Shown here in pieces: positions 35,017 through 44,712 of a stretch of DNA of 64,000 bases. The stretch's first letter is position 1. The number at the start of each line of letters is the position of its first letter. This DNA comes from Arenicella xantha (GTDB lineage Bacteria; Pseudomonadota; Gammaproteobacteria; Arenicellales; Arenicellaceae), in the NCBI RefSeq assembly GCF_003315245.1, contig NZ_QNRT01000003.1, forward strand, positions 62,001 to 126,000. The letters run 5' to 3'. The position numbers and the translations under genes were made by a program. The notes beneath the pieces were generated by a model. The model had not been told where the DNA came from, did not search any database, and saw only the letters and a program-made list of their open reading frames with translations.

Positions 35017-36855
35017 ATGGACTTATACAGCAAAGTTATTAAAGAAGTAGAAGCATCTCCCGAGGGGCCTCAAATCGGGGCTTTCTTCGATTTTGATGGT
35101 ACGGTAATTTATGGGTACTCTGCGACCACATATTTGCGCGAGCAAATAAAACGCGGAGACCTAGCGCCGCGACAGCTAGTAGAGTTGGTCAAGGTTATGA
35201 CCGAGTTCGGTTTAGGGAATATGGGGTTCTCGGCGATGATGACGGCTGCTTCGCAATATCTTGCTGGAATCAATGAAGACGACTACCTCGATTTTGCTGA
35301 GCGGTTATATACCAAGCACATCGCTAAGTTAATCTATCCTGAGTCTCGGGCGCTGATCGAAGCTCATCTGCGCAAAGGCCACACGGTGGCACTGATATCA
35401 GCGGCAACGCCGTATCAAGTAATGCCCGCTGCGCGTGAGCTCGGCATTGAAAATGTCCACTGTACCCACTTGGAGGTGGTTGGTGGTAAGTTCACTGGCG
35501 CGGTGCTTAAGCCCACTTGTTATGGCATGGGTAAAGTCGATGCGGCGGAAAAGATGGTCGAAGAGCGTGGTATTGATATTCACCAAAGCTACTTCTACAG
35601 CGACAGCGATGAAGACATCCAACTGCTTGAGTTTGTCGGTAAACCTAGACCACTAAACCCGAATAAACGACTGCGTAGAATTGCCAAGGGCCGCGGTTGG
35701 CCAGTCCAGGACTTTAACAGTCGAGGCAAAGCATCAGTATTCGACTATGCTAAAACTTTCGCTACGCAGATGAGCATGGTGACATCGTTTGCGGCAGGGC
35801 TACCGATTTATGCGCTGACTGGTTCTATGAACAAGACGCGTAATTTCTCAACTTCTTTGTTCGCCGATACCGCGTGTGCGCTGACCGGCATTGAGCTTGA
35901 TGTGGAAGGTGAAGAGAATGCGTGGGCGCATCGACCTTGCGTCTTTGTGTTTAATCACCAGAGCCAAGCCGACGTAATTATATTACCAACGCTGTTGCGA
36001 CGAGATTTAGCGGGCGTAGGCAAGAAAGAGATCGGTAACGTGCCGGTCTTGGGGAAGTTGATGCAATTGGGCGGTACAGTGCTTATTGATCGAGAGAATT
36101 CCCGTTCCGCAATGGAAGCCATGAAACCATTGGTTGATGTGCTGCAAAAGGAAGGGCGTTCAGTGTGTATTGCTCCTGAAGGAACTCGGTCGACGTCTAC
36201 TAATCTTGGGCGTTTTAAGAAAGGTGCATTTCATTTAGCAATGCAAGCTGGCGTGCCGATTGTGCCGATTGTGATTCACAATGCCATCGACGTTGCGCCG
36301 CGCGGTCAATATGTGTTTCGGCCTGCTACGGTCAAAGTCAGCGTGTTGCCAGCGGTAGATACTAGTCAGTGGAAAACCGAAACGATGAATCAACACGTCG
36401 AGCAAGTTCGCGATATGTTCTTGATTGAATTGGATCAGATGCGTTTTCAGCCAAGTCGTGAAGAGTCACTAAAAGCCGCTGAGAGTGCTTCGAGAATTCG
36501 CTCAAAAGCTCGTCAACATGCCTTAGAGATAAGTGAAGCGCAGGCTTTGACAGACAAAGCTGATGCCGCTGCCGAGGCGGCAAACGTTGCTCAAGCTAAA
36601 GTGTCGGCGCGCAACAAGTCTGAAGCCGCGAAGAAACAAGCTGCTGCGGTTAAGCGTTCGGCAAGGTCCGTCGTCAAACAGCAGAAGCGCAAACTCAACT
36701 CACAAGCGCAAGCTAAGCTAACAGCAGAACGCAAGCCAGTCGTTGCAGCGAGTAAAGAGGTGAGTCGAGCCGAGTCAGCACCTCGACGTGGGCGTCGACG
36801 GTCGAGTAAAAAGGCGACTGTTCCGAAAGTGTCTGCGCGCACCTTAGCCGAATAG
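35017..36855 (+). CDS. plsC: Bifunctional HAD-family phosphatase / 1-acylglycerol-3-phosphate acyltransferase (PlsC)
   Basis: I start it at ATG 35017 (MDLYSKVIKE); a TTG at 35005 would add four residues. The N-terminal half is a HAD-IB hydrolase with nucleophile motif GAFFDFDGTVIYG (Asp25, Asp27), ALISAATPYQVMP and YFYSDSDEDIQLL. The second part, from about residue 300, is a PlsC acyltransferase with FNHQSQADVI (H-x4-D) and CIAPEGTRSTS. The last 120 residues are Ala/Lys/Arg-rich and probably helical or disordered. PlsC makes phosphatidic acid; the HAD half may dephosphorylate a lipid phosphate (inference). The architecture equals that of M. tuberculosis PlsC (Rv2483c, from memory). Confidence 0.9.
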   Translation: MDLYSKVIKEVEASPEGPQIGAFFDFDGTVIYGYSATTYLREQIKRGDLAPRQLVELVKVMTEFGLGNMGFSAMMTAASQYLAGINEDDYLDFAERLYTKHIAKLIYPESRALIEAHLRKGHTVALISAATPYQVMPAARELGIENVHCTHLEVVGGKFTGAVLKPTCYGMGKVDAAEKMVEERGIDIHQSYFYSDSDEDIQLLEFVGKPRPLNPNKRLRRIAKGRGWPVQDFNSRGKASVFDYAKTFATQMSMVTSFAAGLPIYALTGSMNKTRNFSTSLFADTACALTGIELDVEGEENAWAHRPCVFVFNHQSQADVIILPTLLRRDLAGVGKKEIGNVPVLGKLMQLGGTVLIDRENSRSAMEAMKPLVDVLQKEGRSVCIAPEGTRSTSTNLGRFKKGAFHLAMQAGVPIVPIVIHNAIDVAPRGQYVFRPATVKVSVLPAVDTSQWKTETMNQHVEQVRDMFLIELDQMRFQPSREESLKAAESASRIRSKARQHALEISEAQALTDKADAAAEAANVAQAKVSARNKSEAAKKQAAAVKRSARSVVKQQKRKLNSQAQAKLTAERKPVVAASKEVSRAESAPRRGRRRSSKKATVPKVSARTLAE

Positions 36856-36865
36856 AGTAAAGCAA

Positions 36866-39172
36866 ATGACGACCAACCCATGGCAAGCTATCGATACCGA
36901 ACAAGTTCTGTTCATTATAGATGCTGCGCACCAGGTTGAAGAGCAACTGTTACTCGAGTGGCTCAATAATACAAAAGCGCAGTCCGGGTTCAGTGGTACG
37001 GTTAGCCACTGCGTGGTTCCTATTGTTCGTAATCCTGAAGACATTCCAACCGAAGGCTTGCAAATTGCTCTGCAAGTCAGTGAAGAAACGCTAGTGGTGC
37101 CGATTCGCGTGGTATGGAAGACCATGCTTGATGATGTTAATAGTGGGCCGAAGTGGCGCGACTTAGTGCGTGGTAATCCACGACGCCCGGGTTTGCGTCG
37201 AGCGCAGTGCATTCTAGATGCTGACCCTTCGCGGGCGTTCTGTATTATGGGGAACCCTGCGACCGTTCAGAATCTTACCGAGCGCTATGATGCGCGTCGC
37301 AGTATCTCCCCAGTTAATGTCAACCTTGCTGATTATGTCGCAGAGCAAGCAAGTCTTGCATTGGAGGTGGCTGAGCGTCGCTTACGCGGTAGTCGCTATA
37401 AAGTGCCAAGGCAAGTTTCTAAGCAAGTCAGGGCTAGTGATCGATACAAAGCCGGAATTCAGCAAATTGCGAAGACCACCGGAGAGTCTGAACAAGAGCT
37501 GCGTCATAAGGCGCTTACTTACTTTAAAGAACTCGTCGCGTTGCCACACAACTTTTGGCAGGACGTTGCCGGTTCTTTTAATCGGTGGGTAATATCCTTG
37601 GGCTACGAAGACAAGTTGGTGGTCGATCTCGAAAAGCTGGAGAGTTATCGCTCGATAGTGAGAGAGCATCCGACTGCATTGCTTTGGACCCACAAAACAC
37701 ATATGGATGGTATTACCATTCAGTCGGTTTTGTTTGAAAATGATTTTCCGCCGCCGCACATAATGGGCGGCATCAATATGGCTTTCGCTGGCGTTGGTTT
37801 TTTGGCGCGTCGGTCTGGCGCTATATTTATTCGCCGTTCATTTCAAGACAACCCGCTGTACAAATTGGTGTTACGAAATTATTTGGCTTACCTGTTGGAA
37901 AAACGCTTTCCGTTGACCTGGTCATTTGAAGGCACACGTTCGAGAGTCGGCAAGCTAATGCCGCCGCGTTACGGCATGCTCAAATATGTGATGGACGCGA
38001 TCGAAGATTCGGACGCGGATGATCTGCATATCATTCCAGTAGCGATTAATTACGACATGAACAACGATGTCAAAGATTACGCTGCGGAACAGGCTGGCGG
38101 CATTAAGCGGCCGGAGTCATTAAGTTGGTTTATCTCCTATCTGAGGAGAATGCGACAACCATTGGGGCGAATCTATATTGATTTTGGTAATCCCGTGGTG
38201 GTGAATAAGGAAGCGTATAAGGCTGATCCGTTAGCTTTGCAGCGTACCGCATTCCAGGTTGGCGTTGAGGCAAACCGAGTCACTCCGATTACCTTGACGT
38301 CGTTAATGTCAATGTCGCTGCTGGGCGCCGCACCGCGAGCGCAAACAATTGATGAGCTTAGCGAGAATATGGATGCTCTACGCGATTGGTCGCGTACCCG
38401 AGACATACAATTCACTAGCGATTTTGATGATGTAAATCAGCAGCGCATGCTCGATTTGATCGATAATATGGTCAACTCTGGGCTCATTAATCGCTACGAT
38501 GAAGGCCCTGAGACGGTGTATGCGGTGGCCGATGACCAACAGGTGATGGCGAGCTATTATCGTAATACAATTGTGCATCACTTTGTGTCAAAGGCGATTG
38601 CTGAAATGAGCTTGTTAGAGGCTCTAAGCGAACCTGGTGATAAGCTCGCCGCATTTTGGCGCGAAGCAAATTACTTGAAGGATGTATTTAAATTCGAATT
38701 CTTCTATGCTCCGACTGAACAGTTTCAAGCGGGCATTCGAGCTGAACTGGCGCATTTCGATGCGGACTGGGAGAGTCATATTCAGCAACGTGACTTTGTC
38801 GCTAACTTACTTCGGAGTATGAAGCCGCTAGTCGCTCACTGCTGTCTTAAACCTTATATTGAGTCTTATCGAATCGTGGCCGATGTATTCGGCCGGCTCG
38901 GTGAAGGCGAGACAATGGACGAAAAGGCGCTGGTTTCGGCGGCATTTAAGTATGGCCGACAAGCTTATTTGCAACGTCGTATATCCAGTAAAGCATCAAT
39001 TGGCGAAATCTTATTTAAGAACGGTTATAAACTATTGGATAGCTATGGACTGGTCGCGGCTGGTGGCAGCGATTTGGTTGAAAAGCGTAAAAAAATTAGT
39101 AAGGAGTTCAGGGTTAGAGCGCATCGTATCGAGCGAATCAGAGCCTTGGCGATGCCTAACGATCTTGATTAG
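36866..39172 (+). CDS. plsB: Glycerol-3-phosphate 1-O-acyltransferase PlsB
   Basis: PlsB acylates glycerol-3-phosphate at position 1 with acyl-CoA or acyl-ACP at the inner membrane. The 768-residue protein has the acyltransferase block I LLWTHKTHMDGITIQSVLFE (His276, Asp281), block II GGINMAFAGVGFLARRSGAIF followed by IRRSF, block III TWSFEGTRSRVGKLMPP and block IV IIPVAINYD. It lies 10 nt after the HAD-PlsC gene and 11 nt before gpsA. Its length is close to the 789 residues of M. tuberculosis PlsB2. Confidence 0.94.
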   Translation: MTTNPWQAIDTEQVLFIIDAAHQVEEQLLLEWLNNTKAQSGFSGTVSHCVVPIVRNPEDIPTEGLQIALQVSEETLVVPIRVVWKTMLDDVNSGPKWRDLVRGNPRRPGLRRAQCILDADPSRAFCIMGNPATVQNLTERYDARRSISPVNVNLADYVAEQASLALEVAERRLRGSRYKVPRQVSKQVRASDRYKAGIQQIAKTTGESEQELRHKALTYFKELVALPHNFWQDVAGSFNRWVISLGYEDKLVVDLEKLESYRSIVREHPTALLWTHKTHMDGITIQSVLFENDFPPPHIMGGINMAFAGVGFLARRSGAIFIRRSFQDNPLYKLVLRNYLAYLLEKRFPLTWSFEGTRSRVGKLMPPRYGMLKYVMDAIEDSDADDLHIIPVAINYDMNNDVKDYAAEQAGGIKRPESLSWFISYLRRMRQPLGRIYIDFGNPVVVNKEAYKADPLALQRTAFQVGVEANRVTPITLTSLMSMSLLGAAPRAQTIDELSENMDALRDWSRTRDIQFTSDFDDVNQQRMLDLIDNMVNSGLINRYDEGPETVYAVADDQQVMASYYRNTIVHHFVSKAIAEMSLLEALSEPGDKLAAFWREANYLKDVFKFEFFYAPTEQFQAGIRAELAHFDADWESHIQQRDFVANLLRSMKPLVAHCCLKPYIESYRIVADVFGRLGEGETMDEKALVSAAFKYGRQAYLQRRISSKASIGEILFKNGYKLLDSYGLVAAGGSDLVEKRKKISKEFRVRAHRIERIRALAMPNDLD

Positions 39173-39183
39173 GGAGGTATAAA

Positions 39184-40188
39184 TTGAACAAATTAAAAGT
39201 TGGGTTGATTGGTGGAGGCTCATGGGGTACCGCGGTAGCCTCATTGATTGCTAAGAACACTGATGTGTCATTGTGGGCAAGAAGTCCCGATACAGTCAAA
39301 GAGATCAATAAAAAACACACCAACAAAAAGTATTTACCTGACGCGGTATTACCGAAGAATTTAGTCGCCTATTCAGATTTGGAAGCGGTGGTGGCTAATG
39401 CCGATGTATTGGTTATGGGTGTACCGTCCAACTCATTTAGAGATGTGTTGAAACAGGTACGTCCGTTTATTCGACCTTGGATTCCGATTATTAGTCTGAC
39501 TAAGGGTTTGGAGAATGGCACTGACTTGCGAATGACTGAAGTGATTCAGCGTGAGTTGCCGGGGCATCCGGTTGGTGTGCTGACTGGACCTAACTTGGCA
39601 CGTGAGGTGATGGCAGGGCAAGCTGCGGCGAGTGTCATTGCGATGGTCGATGATGTGATTGTTCAAGAGTTGCAGAAGATATTCAACAGCGGGTTGTTTC
39701 GGGTGTATACCAATGATGACGTGATTGGCTGTGAGTTAGGCGGCGTTTTGAAAAATATTATTGCGATTGCCGTTGGTATGGGAATCGGCTTAGGCGCAGG
39801 TGATAATACCCGTTCGGCATTGATTACCCGCGGGCTTGCCGAGATAACTCGTTTAGGCGTGGCGCTTGGCGGACGAGCAGAAACTTTTTCTGGTTTAACT
39901 GGAATGGGCGATATGTTGGCAACTTGTATTAGCTCACAAAGTCGCAATCATCATGTTGGCGTAGAGTTAGGAAAAGGGCGCCATATCGATGACATAATCG
40001 CCGATATGGTAATGGTCGCTGAAGGCGTCAAGAGCGCTCCGACGGTTGTTAAGCTGGCCGCTCGCCATGGGGTGGAAATGCCAATAGCGCACGATGTCAA
40101 CGAGGTCATTGCCGGTCGCCGAACCGCAGAGCAAGCATTTTACGGTTTGTTGAAGCGACGTGTCGGGGCTGAAATCGAATCTGACTGA
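39184..40188 (+). CDS. gpsA: NAD(P)-dependent glycerol-3-phosphate dehydrogenase GpsA
   Basis: GpsA reduces dihydroxyacetone phosphate to sn-glycerol-3-phosphate, the substrate of PlsB. The start is TTG (MNKLKVGLIGGGSWGTAVAS) placed behind a GGGAGG site; no in-frame ATG gives a complete Rossmann fold. The nucleotide loop is GLIGGGSWGTA, and the catalytic region is GCELGGVLKNIIAIAVGMG. It closes the glycerolipid operon and supplies the first substrate for it. Confidence 0.95.
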   Translation: MNKLKVGLIGGGSWGTAVASLIAKNTDVSLWARSPDTVKEINKKHTNKKYLPDAVLPKNLVAYSDLEAVVANADVLVMGVPSNSFRDVLKQVRPFIRPWIPIISLTKGLENGTDLRMTEVIQRELPGHPVGVLTGPNLAREVMAGQAAASVIAMVDDVIVQELQKIFNSGLFRVYTNDDVIGCELGGVLKNIIAIAVGMGIGLGAGDNTRSALITRGLAEITRLGVALGGRAETFSGLTGMGDMLATCISSQSRNHHVGVELGKGRHIDDIIADMVMVAEGVKSAPTVVKLAARHGVEMPIAHDVNEVIAGRRTAEQAFYGLLKRRVGAEIESD

Positions 40189-40268
40189 CAGCCGACTCTG
40201 GTTTTCACATCGAGCTCCACATAGCTTTCCATTAGATTGAGCCGACATGAAACTAGTATGAAACAAAG

Positions 40269-40286
40269 GACATCATGGTTGATGTC
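40269..40286. other. Hairpin between gpsA and the lipoprotein gene
   Basis: GACATCA and TGATGTC pair perfectly around a TGGT loop, 81 nt after the gpsA stop codon. No T tract follows, so it is at best a weak transcript end or 3' stability element. Confidence 0.3.
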
Positions 40287-40382
40287 TGCTAGCAATCTCG
40301 TTAGACTGCCGATCCGCTTGATTGGGTGTCACCAAAACACCTCGAAATACGCGCGGTTAATCACTTTAGTTGTAACGAGGCC

Positions 40383-40910
40383 ATGTTTAAACACGTATAT
40401 TTTTTGCTGATCACCCTATTAGTTGTTGGTGGCTTGCAAGCTTGTGCAGATCGCTCTAGCCGAGTAGCTTCGGCTACCAATTTTGATGGTGTGTACACTG
40501 GGAATTGGGATGCGGTTACGCAACTTGCCGGTGATGCTGAGAAGTCGTCACAATTTGAAAGCAATGTGATTATTCATGGTAACAAGGTGACGGTAACTGA
40601 TGGTCAGTTCGTAGCAACTGGAAAACTGCATCCGAATAATCAATTCGAAGCGACCACGGGTCCACATTTTTCGCTAGCCGATGATGACACGAGTTGCATC
40701 GGTGAGTTGGTGTTCTCGGGTCAAATCGACGAGCCTGACGTGGAGTCGGCGGTAGTTTCAGGCAGCTCAGTTGGTATGCTGAAATGTACGGATCATGGCG
40801 TCTCAATCGCGGCTAAGCTTTCGGGGCAATTTGAAACCGTAAAGCGCCAAACTATTAGTAAGATATTTGTTCCTTCCTCAAGCCTGCTGGATTTGTTCAA
40901 GCGCGTTTAA
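40383..40910 (+). CDS. Putative lipoprotein of unknown function
   Basis: I start it at ATG 40383 (MFKHVYFLLITLLVVGGLQA), which gives a proper lipoprotein signal with lipobox GLQAC and an ACGAGG site upstream. The 175-residue protein then reads ADRSSR and a predicted beta-rich domain (FDGVYTGNWDAVTQ, ESNVIIHGNKVTVTDGQFV). Two further cysteines (in TSCIG and MLKCTDHG) could form a disulfide. I recognise no family. Confidence 0.65.
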   Translation: MFKHVYFLLITLLVVGGLQACADRSSRVASATNFDGVYTGNWDAVTQLAGDAEKSSQFESNVIIHGNKVTVTDGQFVATGKLHPNNQFEATTGPHFSLADDDTSCIGELVFSGQIDEPDVESAVVSGSSVGMLKCTDHGVSIAAKLSGQFETVKRQTISKIFVPSSSLLDLFKRV

Positions 40911-41029
40911 CGGTCCGTTGCGCCCGAGTTAATGGGCGTGTTGCTGCGGACACATTATTAGTCTAGCCTGTATTCTATTGATGGGGACTGTTTGAGTTCT
41001 CAAAACTGAGTTTGTATGAGGTTTAGGTT

Positions 41030-41479
41030 ATGGATGCAGCGCTCTTATTTACCCTATGCAATTGGCTGGTTCTACCGGCGTGGCTATTATTGATTTTATT
41101 GCCAAGCTGGCGATGGACGCAACGTTTGGTGTCGGCGGTATGGATTCCGGTGTTGTTAGGTATCGCTTATGCATATGCATTCTATCAAGCGCAGCCCACG
41201 CCAGAGAACGGTGGCTTTGGATCATTGGCGGCCGTCATGATCCTATTTTCAGAGCCTTGGGTAATGGTGGCAGGCTGGATACACTATTTAGTGTTTGATT
41301 TATTTGTTGGGGCTTGGCAGCTACGCGATTCTAAGCGCCACGGCATTCCCCATTTTTGGATTGTGCCTTGTTTGTTGCTGACCTTCATGCTTGGCCCGGT
41401 CGGGCTGTTAAGCTACCTAATACTTCGATTAATCATCAATCGCATGACGAGCTTAGATGAAAACTTTGCTAAGCCGTAA
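41030..41479 (+). CDS. ABA4-like (DUF4281) membrane protein
   Basis: A 149-residue protein with four membrane segments and the pattern LFTLCNWLVLPAWLLLILLP, WIHYLVFDLFVGAWQLRDS and GIPHFWIVPCLLLTFMLGPV, matching the ABA4-like family. In plants ABA4 is needed for neoxanthin formation; the bacterial role is unknown. No carotenoid genes are near. It stands alone between the unknown lipoprotein and the convergent efflux operon. Confidence 0.8.
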   Translation: MDAALLFTLCNWLVLPAWLLLILLPSWRWTQRLVSAVWIPVLLGIAYAYAFYQAQPTPENGGFGSLAAVMILFSEPWVMVAGWIHYLVFDLFVGAWQLRDSKRHGIPHFWIVPCLLLTFMLGPVGLLSYLILRLIINRMTSLDENFAKP

Positions 41480-41492
41480 AATACACCATTGA

Positions 41493-41530
41493 ACTAGCAC
41501 GAGTGAATTTCCAAGATCGCTTGTGCTAGT
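41493..41530. terminator. Candidate bidirectional terminator between ABA4-like gene and RND operon
   Basis: Eleven-base arms ACTAGCACGAG (41493-41503) and CTTGTGCTAGT (41520-41530) pair fully, with one G-U pair, around a 16-nt loop. It lies between the two convergent stop codons. T tracts are weak on both sides. Confidence 0.4.
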
Positions 41531-41565
41531 CCAATATGAACATGCTTAGTCGATTGTGTCGTAGA

Positions 41566-44500
41566 TTACTTCGCGATCGCTAGGTCGGCCGAAGTTCGAG
41601 GTTGGTCATTCCACCACAAGCCAAGGTAGTGGAAAATCAAATAGTTGACCGGGATAATGATCAAGGTGATTAAGGTCGCGAACAGAATGCCAAAACCTAG
41701 TGATACAGCCATTGGCACGAGTGCTTGCGATTGTGTATCGCTGGTCACCATCAACGGCAGCAAGCCGACAAACGTGGTCATCGACGTGAGCATGACGGGG
41801 CGAAAGCGAATTTCCCCGGCGGTTAACACCGCTTCCATTACAGGTACGCCTTTAAGGCGTTGCTGATTGATATAATCGACCAGCACTAAGCTATCGTTAA
41901 CCACGATGCCGGTTAGCGCCAAAATACCCATGATGCTGAGCATCGAAAACGGCAACCCTAGAATTAAGTGGCCGAGTATGGCGCCGACGATCGCCAATGG
42001 AATAATCGACATAACAATAAACGGCTGAGAAAATGACTTAAACGGAATTGCTAGTAGCGCGTAGATCATGATGATCACCAGTAAAAAGCCTAAGGCAAAA
42101 CTGGCATTGGTCTCTCTTTGGTTCTCAGCTTCGCCGTCCATGGTGTAAGTTAATAGGGGTTCTTGCGCGAACATTTCATCTAGGTAGTTGGTTAAATCGC
42201 GGCGAATCACCTCAACATCATTGGTGGTTTTATCTAGATTGGCGCTGACTGTTACCGTGCGTCGTTGACGATCACGATAAATTGCAGACGGGCTGGTGTT
42301 TGGCACCAAATCAGCTAGTTGTGACAGCGGAATGGTTCGGCTGCTGTTGCCGACGCTAATCGGCATATTCTCGACATCGGTCATGGAGGAGCGATATTCC
42401 AATGGGTACCGTACCATCACTTTGAGCTCGTCTTGACCGCGTTGGATGCGTTGCGCTTCAAAGCCAAAAACGGCTTGGCGAACTTGAGAGGAAATGTTCG
42501 ACAATGATAAACCGAGCGAATCGGCTAACGGGGTAATCTCTAGCTGGACCTCTTCTTTGCCAGATGAATAGTTGTCTTGAATATCATAGACGCCCGGATA
42601 TTGTTTTAGATACTCGCGGATATCATCTACGCGAGCGGCCAGCTGGGTTTCATCGTTACCGTAAATAGCCACCGAGATAGGGCGGCCGAAATCGCCAAAA
42701 GTTGAGGTTAAGCTCATTTTCTCGGCGCCAGGAATATCCCCTATGCGGGCACGTAGTTGTTCTTGTACTTTACTGATGGAAAAGTCTTCGGGGCGATTTT
42801 CACTGGGCTCGACCTCGATAATGACAATGCCTTTGTTGGTACCAAACGAGGGCGCGCCGGTGCCGCCATCCAAGGTTAAGCCGGATACAGAAATAATGTA
42901 TTTGAATATCGGCTCGCCGGTTTCTGGTTGCACGTATTCTTTAGATAGCTCGTTCGCTTGTTTAACGATGTGGTGTACGTATTTTTTGGTTGTTTGGTAG
43001 CCAGTGGTGCTTGGCATGGTTAGCCGCACATACACCGCGTCATCGACAAAATCCGGTGCAAATGACGAGCGAACCCAGCCAGTACTCAGCAGGGTAATAA
43101 CCACGATAAACACGCACAACGCACTGACCACGGTGATCGTTTTGTTTTTGACGCAGCGGGCTAAAAATGGCCGATAGATCCGAATAATCGTTGATTCAAA
43201 ACCACGTGAGAAATTTTGCTGGGTACGCCCGAACCATGAAATATCGTTCTCGTCACGGGCTTTTATGGTGCTCATGTGTGCCGGTAGAATGAGTTTTGAT
43301 TCAATCAAGGAGAACGCCAAAACCGGAATAACCACTAACGGAATTTGTTTGGCGAAGGTTGATAGTGTGCCTTCTACCGCGAGCAACGGTGCAAACGCGA
43401 TCATGGTTGTGACTACGCCAAAGGTTACCGGTATGGCTACTTCTTCAGTGCCAAATACGGCAGCCTGTTGCGGTGGCATGCCGTTGCGCATATGTCGGTA
43501 AATGTTTTCACCGGTGACGATGGCATCGTCTACAACGATGCCCAACACGATCAAAAATGCGAACATGGTTAACATATTGAGTGACAACCCGAGAGCTGGC
43601 ATCAGTGCAAACGCGCCGAGAAAACATACTGGAATGCCGATGCCAACCCACACTGCAACCGCGGGCCGCAGAAATAAGGCGAGCAGGATCATAACCAGCA
43701 GGCCGCCTTGCCAGGCGCTTGTGACCAAGGTCGATAGGCGGCTTTCAACGACTTTAGCAGTTTCACCGTAGGTGCCTAACTTGGCGCCGGCAGGAAGCTT
43801 ATCTTGATAGTCGACGATGAATTTCTTAACTTTGTCGGAGATGTCGATGGTGCTTTGTTTACCAACCCGGAACGCTTCGAAGGTTAGCGCATCTTCGCCA
43901 TTGTATTGTGTTTCAACTTGTACCAATTGGTAGCCGTCGGTCACCGTGGCAATGTCACCAAGGTAGACAACTTGGTCGCCAGAGTTGGTAATCGGTATAC
44001 GTCTAAACTCCGGGGCACGGTAGGCTTGTCCATTGGTGCGCACCAAAATATCGCCGTCTCGGGTTTTCAAATTTCCCGCTGAAATATCAACTGAGTTACG
44101 TTGTATAGCTAAACCAATATCAGCCAGAGTTAAGTTGTATTGTTCCAGGGTTTGCGGGGCGACTTCTATGTGTAGCTCGCGGCCAGGGCCTTGGATTGGT
44201 CCAACCTGAGAAACCCCGTCGACTCGCAATAGAGCCTCCCGAGTATCCGATGCGGTTTGGTAAAGATCATCGTAGTTGAGTTCTGCGCCATACACGGCTA
44301 AGCCAATAACTTGAATCGGCACATCGGCAATTTGAATCACCGGGCGTTCAGCATCTTGCGGCAGGGTAGAAAGCGCATCGACGCGTATCTTTACGTCACT
44401 CAGGATTTCTTGATCATCATAGCCAGACTCAATTTGAGCGAAGACTAACGATATATCTTCGGCTGAGCGCGACGTTACTTTCTCAAGGCCTTCGATGTCA

Positions 44501-44712
44501 GCGATAGCCTCTTCGATACGCGTGGTGATGGTTTCTTCAATCGACCTAGGGTTGCCACCAGGTAGCACCGTGGTAATGGTGATGGTGTCGAGTTGAAAGT
44601 CTGGCAACAGTTCGAGCGCGATGTCTCGAGTGAGCGCCAGCGTGCCCATTATGATAATACCAAACATTAAAAGATTGGCGGCAACATGATTCTTGGCAAA
44701 CCACTTGATCAT
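41566..44712 (-). CDS. RND efflux permease (second of a tandem pair)
   Basis: A 1048-residue AcrB-type inner-membrane proton antiporter with twelve membrane segments and two large periplasmic loops. The proton relay is present: adjacent aspartates in VLGIVVDDAIVTGENIYRHM (segment 4) and the lysine in LLAIPFKSFSQPF (segment 10). It overlaps the preceding permease gene by 4 nt, so the two are coupled. Two different permeases sharing one adaptor recall the heteromeric MdtBC and MuxBC pumps. The substrate is unknown. Confidence 0.93.
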   Translation of the reverse strand: MIKWFAKNHVAANLLMFGIIIMGTLALTRDIALELLPDFQLDTITITTVLPGGNPRSIEETITTRIEEAIADIEGLEKVTSRSAEDISLVFAQIESGYDDQEILSDVKIRVDALSTLPQDAERPVIQIADVPIQVIGLAVYGAELNYDDLYQTASDTREALLRVDGVSQVGPIQGPGRELHIEVAPQTLEQYNLTLADIGLAIQRNSVDISAGNLKTRDGDILVRTNGQAYRAPEFRRIPITNSGDQVVYLGDIATVTDGYQLVQVETQYNGEDALTFEAFRVGKQSTIDISDKVKKFIVDYQDKLPAGAKLGTYGETAKVVESRLSTLVTSAWQGGLLVMILLALFLRPAVAVWVGIGIPVCFLGAFALMPALGLSLNMLTMFAFLIVLGIVVDDAIVTGENIYRHMRNGMPPQQAAVFGTEEVAIPVTFGVVTTMIAFAPLLAVEGTLSTFAKQIPLVVIPVLAFSLIESKLILPAHMSTIKARDENDISWFGRTQQNFSRGFESTIIRIYRPFLARCVKNKTITVVSALCVFIVVITLLSTGWVRSSFAPDFVDDAVYVRLTMPSTTGYQTTKKYVHHIVKQANELSKEYVQPETGEPIFKYIISVSGLTLDGGTGAPSFGTNKGIVIIEVEPSENRPEDFSISKVQEQLRARIGDIPGAEKMSLTSTFGDFGRPISVAIYGNDETQLAARVDDIREYLKQYPGVYDIQDNYSSGKEEVQLEITPLADSLGLSLSNISSQVRQAVFGFEAQRIQRGQDELKVMVRYPLEYRSSMTDVENMPISVGNSSRTIPLSQLADLVPNTSPSAIYRDRQRRTVTVSANLDKTTNDVEVIRRDLTNYLDEMFAQEPLLTYTMDGEAENQRETNASFALGFLLVIIMIYALLAIPFKSFSQPFIVMSIIPLAIVGAILGHLILGLPFSMLSIMGILALTGIVVNDSLVLVDYINQQRLKGVPVMEAVLTAGEIRFRPVMLTSMTTFVGLLPLMVTSDTQSQALVPMAVSLGFGILFATLITLIIIPVNYLIFHYLGLWWNDQPRTSADLAIAK

